From positions 1 through 8,063 of the forward strand of contig JALHTS010000694.1 of NCBI GenBank assembly GCA_022865965.1: a DNA stretch of 8,063 bases. The letters run 5' to 3'. The notes below the pieces were generated by a model. That model saw only the letters and a program-made list of their open reading frames with translations, had not been told where the DNA came from and did no database searches. Both the position numbers and the translations under genes were made by a program. How positions within the stretch are numbered: the first letter of the stretch is position 1; each line of letters opens with the position of its first letter. This DNA comes from Ignavibacteriaceae bacterium. GTDB taxonomy: Bacteria > Bacteroidota > Ignavibacteria > Ignavibacteriales > Ignavibacteriaceae. This document shows, one piece after another, positions 5,615 through 8,063 of this stretch.

Positions 5615-7081
5615 TTATACTTTAACAAATTTACCATAGCCGATGGTTTGTCTTGCTCTTCCCTTCCGATTCAAAATTAATTCACCACGCAAAAATGTTT
5701 TTTCCACAACAGAATTAAAAGTAACACCTTCAAAAGGAGTGTACTTACCTTTACTGTGCATTCTTTTTGCTGTTACCTTTTGTTTACTCCACAAATCAAT
5801 AAGAGCTAAATCCGAATCGTATCCTACTTTAAGATGTCCTTTGTTTTGAATATTGAAGTAGTCCGCTACATTTGAAGATAGCAATGCAACTGTATTAGAT
5901 AATGATAATTTATTTTTCTTAAATCCTTCACTAAAAAGAAATGGAACCCGATGTTCAACACCGGGAATTCCGCCGTACACATCCCAAAAGTTTTTTTGTG
6001 ATTTTTCCTTTGCAGGATTACATCCGGCATGGTCTGTAGTTACAAATGATAATGTTCCATCATCCAAGCCATCCCACAATGCTTCTTTATCTTCTTGATT
6101 TTTAACCGGTGGAGCAGTTTTCAGGAATGAAGATATTTTGGAGTTATTAAAATCTTCTTGTGTGAAGTACAAATATTGCGGACAAGTTTCAGCGGTAATA
6201 TTGAATCCACTTTCTCTTGCATCTTTTATTAATTTTAATGCTCTTGCAGAACTCAAATGAACTATATGAATTTTACATTTTGTTTTTTTTGATATCTCAA
6301 TCATTAATTTTACAGCACGGACTTCAGATTCCACATCTCTAGCGTTACAATAATCTTTCCAGCTATTAAGTTCCAATTTTTTAGACAGATTCATTCTCGA
6401 TAAAATCAATTCTTTATCTTCAGCGTGGACTGCCAGAGGCTTTCCAGTTTTCCTTATCCACTTTGCTGTTTGAAGCATTCTTTGTTCATTTAAATCAGTA
6501 AATGTGTTCATTCCTGAAATTAAGTATGCTTTGAATCCCGCAACTCCATTTTGCGCAAGTTCGTAAATCTGTTTTTCAATATTTTTATTTTTATCGAAAT
6601 CATTTCCGCAAACACCGCCCCAAAAACAATAGTCAATCAAGCTTCGTTCCTGGACTGCCTGCATTTTCCTCTTAAGATTAATCTTACTTGTAACCGGAGG
6701 CAAAGATGTGCAAGGCATATCGATTATTGTTGTAACTCCACCGTACGCTGCTGCAGTTGATGCATGTTCAAAATCATCTCTATGTTCATATCCAGGTGTG
6801 TTGAAATGAACGTGTGGATCAATACTCCCGGGCATAAGCAGAAAGTAGGAGCCATCATAAATTTTGTAGTTATTAGAATAATCTAATTGTGGAAATTGCT
6901 GGATAATTTTTGCACGCTTTGATATTGTATTTATTTCATCCCAACTAATTTTTCTTGAACTGCGCGGAACAATTTTATTAATCGTAGTGCTAAAGTGTAT
7001 ATCAATTAATTTAAGATTGTTTCCGCCGGAACTGATAAATACATTTTTGAGAATTTTATTTGGATTAGTCAATCTTAACAA
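5615..7081 (-). CDS. hyuA: Allantoinase/dihydropyrimidinase-type cyclic amidohydrolase (HyuA-like)
   Basis: This 488-aa protein is a cyclic amidohydrolase with all binuclear metal ligands: H90 and H92 in DPHVHFNTPG, the carboxylated lysine K184 in GFKAYL, H219 in VHAED, H275 in IVHLSS, and D350 in TTDHAG. AETCPQYLYF (297-306) and GIPGVEHR (371-378) are further family signatures. HVHFNTPG and GFKAYL are closer to allantoinase (AllB) than to E. coli HyuA, so it may open a hydantoin- or ureido-type ring. The segment before MPG (residues 30-80) is longer than usual. No ATG precedes residue 83, so the start must be non-canonical. TTG at 7081 is used here; TTG at 7072 is an alternative and sits better spaced after AGGA at 7083-7086. 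Only 3 nt separate it from the upstream PLP gene, indicating translational coupling. Confidence 0.85.
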   Translation of the reverse strand: MLRLTNPNKILKNVFISSGGNNLKLIDIHFSTTINKIVPRSSRKISWDEINTISKRAKIIQQFPQLDYSNNYKIYDGSYFLLMPGSIDPHVHFNTPGYEHRDDFEHASTAAAYGGVTTIIDMPCTSLPPVTSKINLKRKMQAVQERSLIDYCFWGGVCGNDFDKNKNIEKQIYELAQNGVAGFKAYLISGMNTFTDLNEQRMLQTAKWIRKTGKPLAVHAEDKELILSRMNLSKKLELNSWKDYCNARDVESEVRAVKLMIEISKKTKCKIHIVHLSSARALKLIKDARESGFNITAETCPQYLYFTQEDFNNSKISSFLKTAPPVKNQEDKEALWDGLDDGTLSFVTTDHAGCNPAKEKSQKNFWDVYGGIPGVEHRVPFLFSEGFKKNKLSLSNTVALLSSNVADYFNIQNKGHLKVGYDSDLALIDLWSKQKVTAKRMHSKGKYTPFEGVTFNSVVEKTFLRGELILNRKGRARQTIGYGKFVKV

Positions 7082-7084
7082 ATC

Positions 7085-8063
7085 CTAAATTTTTAAACCG
7101 ACTTGTTTATTAAACTCATTTATCAATTTATCCCATTCCGGAACAGTTGCAAATCTTTCTTTCCAATAATTTTCATCGTACCATTGAGCATTTAATTCTT
7201 CCACACTTTTACCTTGCTGTTCAATCCAGGTAAAATACTTCAAATTATGAATTGATTTTTTATCATAGTAGCTGAGTTCTTTCATATAATCTATGCCTTG
7301 ATGCTTTAAAATACTCGTCCAATCAACTTCGGCTTTTGTTTCTGAATAATCTCCCCAATTATTATTCATTTCAATCAGCCGAGAATTATATAGATCGACT
7401 GAATCTGTAAATACAGTGAAGATTACATCATTTTCAGAAAGCTCAAAATATTTTGCTGTTTTTACTGCGCTTAACAAATTACAAATTGAAGAAATGCCTA
7501 AGTATGAAAGTTTATTAACAGTTTCCTGATCAACACCTTCTTTTACCAACCAGTTTTTTCCCGAATCCTCATTAAACAATCTTAAAATTCTTAGAGTTTG
7601 TTCATCATCAATAGCTGTTACTACATCAGTATTTTTTACATTGTGTATCCATGGAACATGTTTGTCTCCAATACCTTCGATTCTATGACCGCCATATCCA
7701 TTGAATAAAAGAGTAGGACATTGTAATGCTTCTGTGCATGTAATTTTCATAGACGGAAATTTTTGTTTTAAGTAATCTCCTGCTGCCAATGTTCCTGCTG
7801 AACCGGTTGCGCTAACATACCAGCTTAATCTCTGATCATCTTTTTTAATTTTTTGAAAAAGAGTTTCAATCGTAGAGCCTGTAATTTCATAATGCCAAAT
7901 GGCATTACCAAACTGATCAAATTGATTAAGAATTATATACTCATCACTCTCTGCTTCTAATTCATGACATTTATCATAAATTTCTTTCACATTACTTTCA
8001 CAACCGTAAGTGGCAAAAACTTCAGCACCTATTTCCCTCAGCCAGTCAAATCTTTCTTTACTC
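7085..8063 (-). CDS. Fold-type II PLP-dependent enzyme, cysteine synthase-related (5' end outside the window)
   Basis: The frame is open past the window edge, so the N-terminus is missing. At least about 100 residues are absent, including the PLP-binding lysine and asparagine loop. A GTG at 7990 is not the real start, because coding continues upstream (FDWLREIGAEVFATYGCESN). The glycine-rich phosphate-binding loop ATGSAGTLAAG lies near 7778-7810, and EGIGDKHVPWIHN near 7640-7680 resembles the region that follows it in cysteine synthases. The end of the PLP domain reads FTVFTDSVDLYNSRL (near 7376-7420). About 96 more residues follow, rich in W, Y and charged residues, which standard O-acetylserine sulfhydrylases lack. 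I believe this is the family annotated only as a PLP-dependent protein beta subunit. In this operon it may act as a lyase on a diamino or ureido amino acid, in the position YgeX holds in E. coli. That is inference. Confidence 0.8.
   Translation of the reverse strand, partial: SKERFDWLREIGAEVFATYGCESNVKEIYDKCHELEAESDEYIILNQFDQFGNAIWHYEITGSTIETLFQKIKKDDQRLSWYVSATGSAGTLAAGDYLKQKFPSMKITCTEALQCPTLLFNGYGGHRIEGIGDKHVPWIHNVKNTDVVTAIDDEQTLRILRLFNEDSGKNWLVKEGVDQETVNKLSYLGISSICNLLSAVKTAKYFELSENDVIFTVFTDSVDLYNSRLIEMNNNWGDYSETKAEVDWTSILKHQGIDYMKELSYYDKKSIHNLKYFTWIEQQGKSVEELNAQWYDENYWKERFATVPEWDKLINEFNKQVGLKI

Noticed and set aside
3544..6760. Open plus-strand frames at 3544-3765, 5002-5187, 5643-5849 and 6551-6760
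   Set aside because: All are fully contained in strongly supported minus-strand enzymes, are short, and have low-complexity or unstructured translations.
7085..7990. The GTG at 7990 as the true start of the PLP enzyme
   Set aside because: Coding sequence continues in frame to the window edge with protein-like residues, and the essential PLP-lysine region would be missing. The gene is cut by the window, not truncated.

Overview
The window is AT-rich and tightly packed. Almost everything is on the minus strand, so the genes are transcribed from position 8063 toward position 1. The base composition, weak or absent Shine-Dalgarno sequences, GTG/TTG starts and the presence of a GxxExxY-family gene flanked by repeats suggest an environmental member of the Ignavibacteria/Bacteroidota group. 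This is inferred from style only; no rRNA or other marker gene is present.

In order of transcription the genes are: (1) a 5'-truncated fold-type II PLP enzyme related to cysteine synthases (7085-8063); (2) an allantoinase/dihydropyrimidinase-type cyclic amidohydrolase, HyuA-like (5615-7081); (3) an SsnA amidohydrolase (4254-5588); (4) a YgeY M20 metallohydrolase (3047-4231); (5) a small PD-(D/E)XK GxxExxY protein inside a repeat-bounded insertion (about 2570-3042); (6) a YgeW knotted carbamoyltransferase (1543-2553); (7) a threonine-synthase-like PLP enzyme with an N-terminal zinc ribbon (209-1414). Positions 1-84 hold the 3' end of an unrelated, convergent plus-strand gene. A hairpin at 171-200 marks the operon end.

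The combination ygeW, ygeY, hyuA and ssnA is the core of the E. coli ygeW-ygeX-ygeY-hyuA...ygfK-ssnA-xdhD neighbourhood, which recent work links to anaerobic urate/purine degradation. In that scheme cyclic amidohydrolases open the rings, YgeY hydrolyses a linear product, YgeW moves a carbamoyl group to phosphate, and a PLP lyase (YgeX) releases ammonia from 2,3-diaminopropionate. No gene resembling YgeX is seen here; two other fold-type II PLP enzymes bracket the operon instead. The oxidoreductases (YgfK, XdhD) are not in the window and could lie beyond position 8063.

The most distinctive structure is a pair of related repeat elements placed exactly in two operon junctions. One carries the GxxExxY gene between imperfect terminal inverted repeats of about 45 bp. 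It has a candidate 7-bp target duplication, and removing it in silico restores a normal 13-nt ygeY-ygeW junction with a ribosome binding site. The other is a geneless version, a long palindrome whose left arm has itself been interrupted by a 21-bp GC-rich hairpin.
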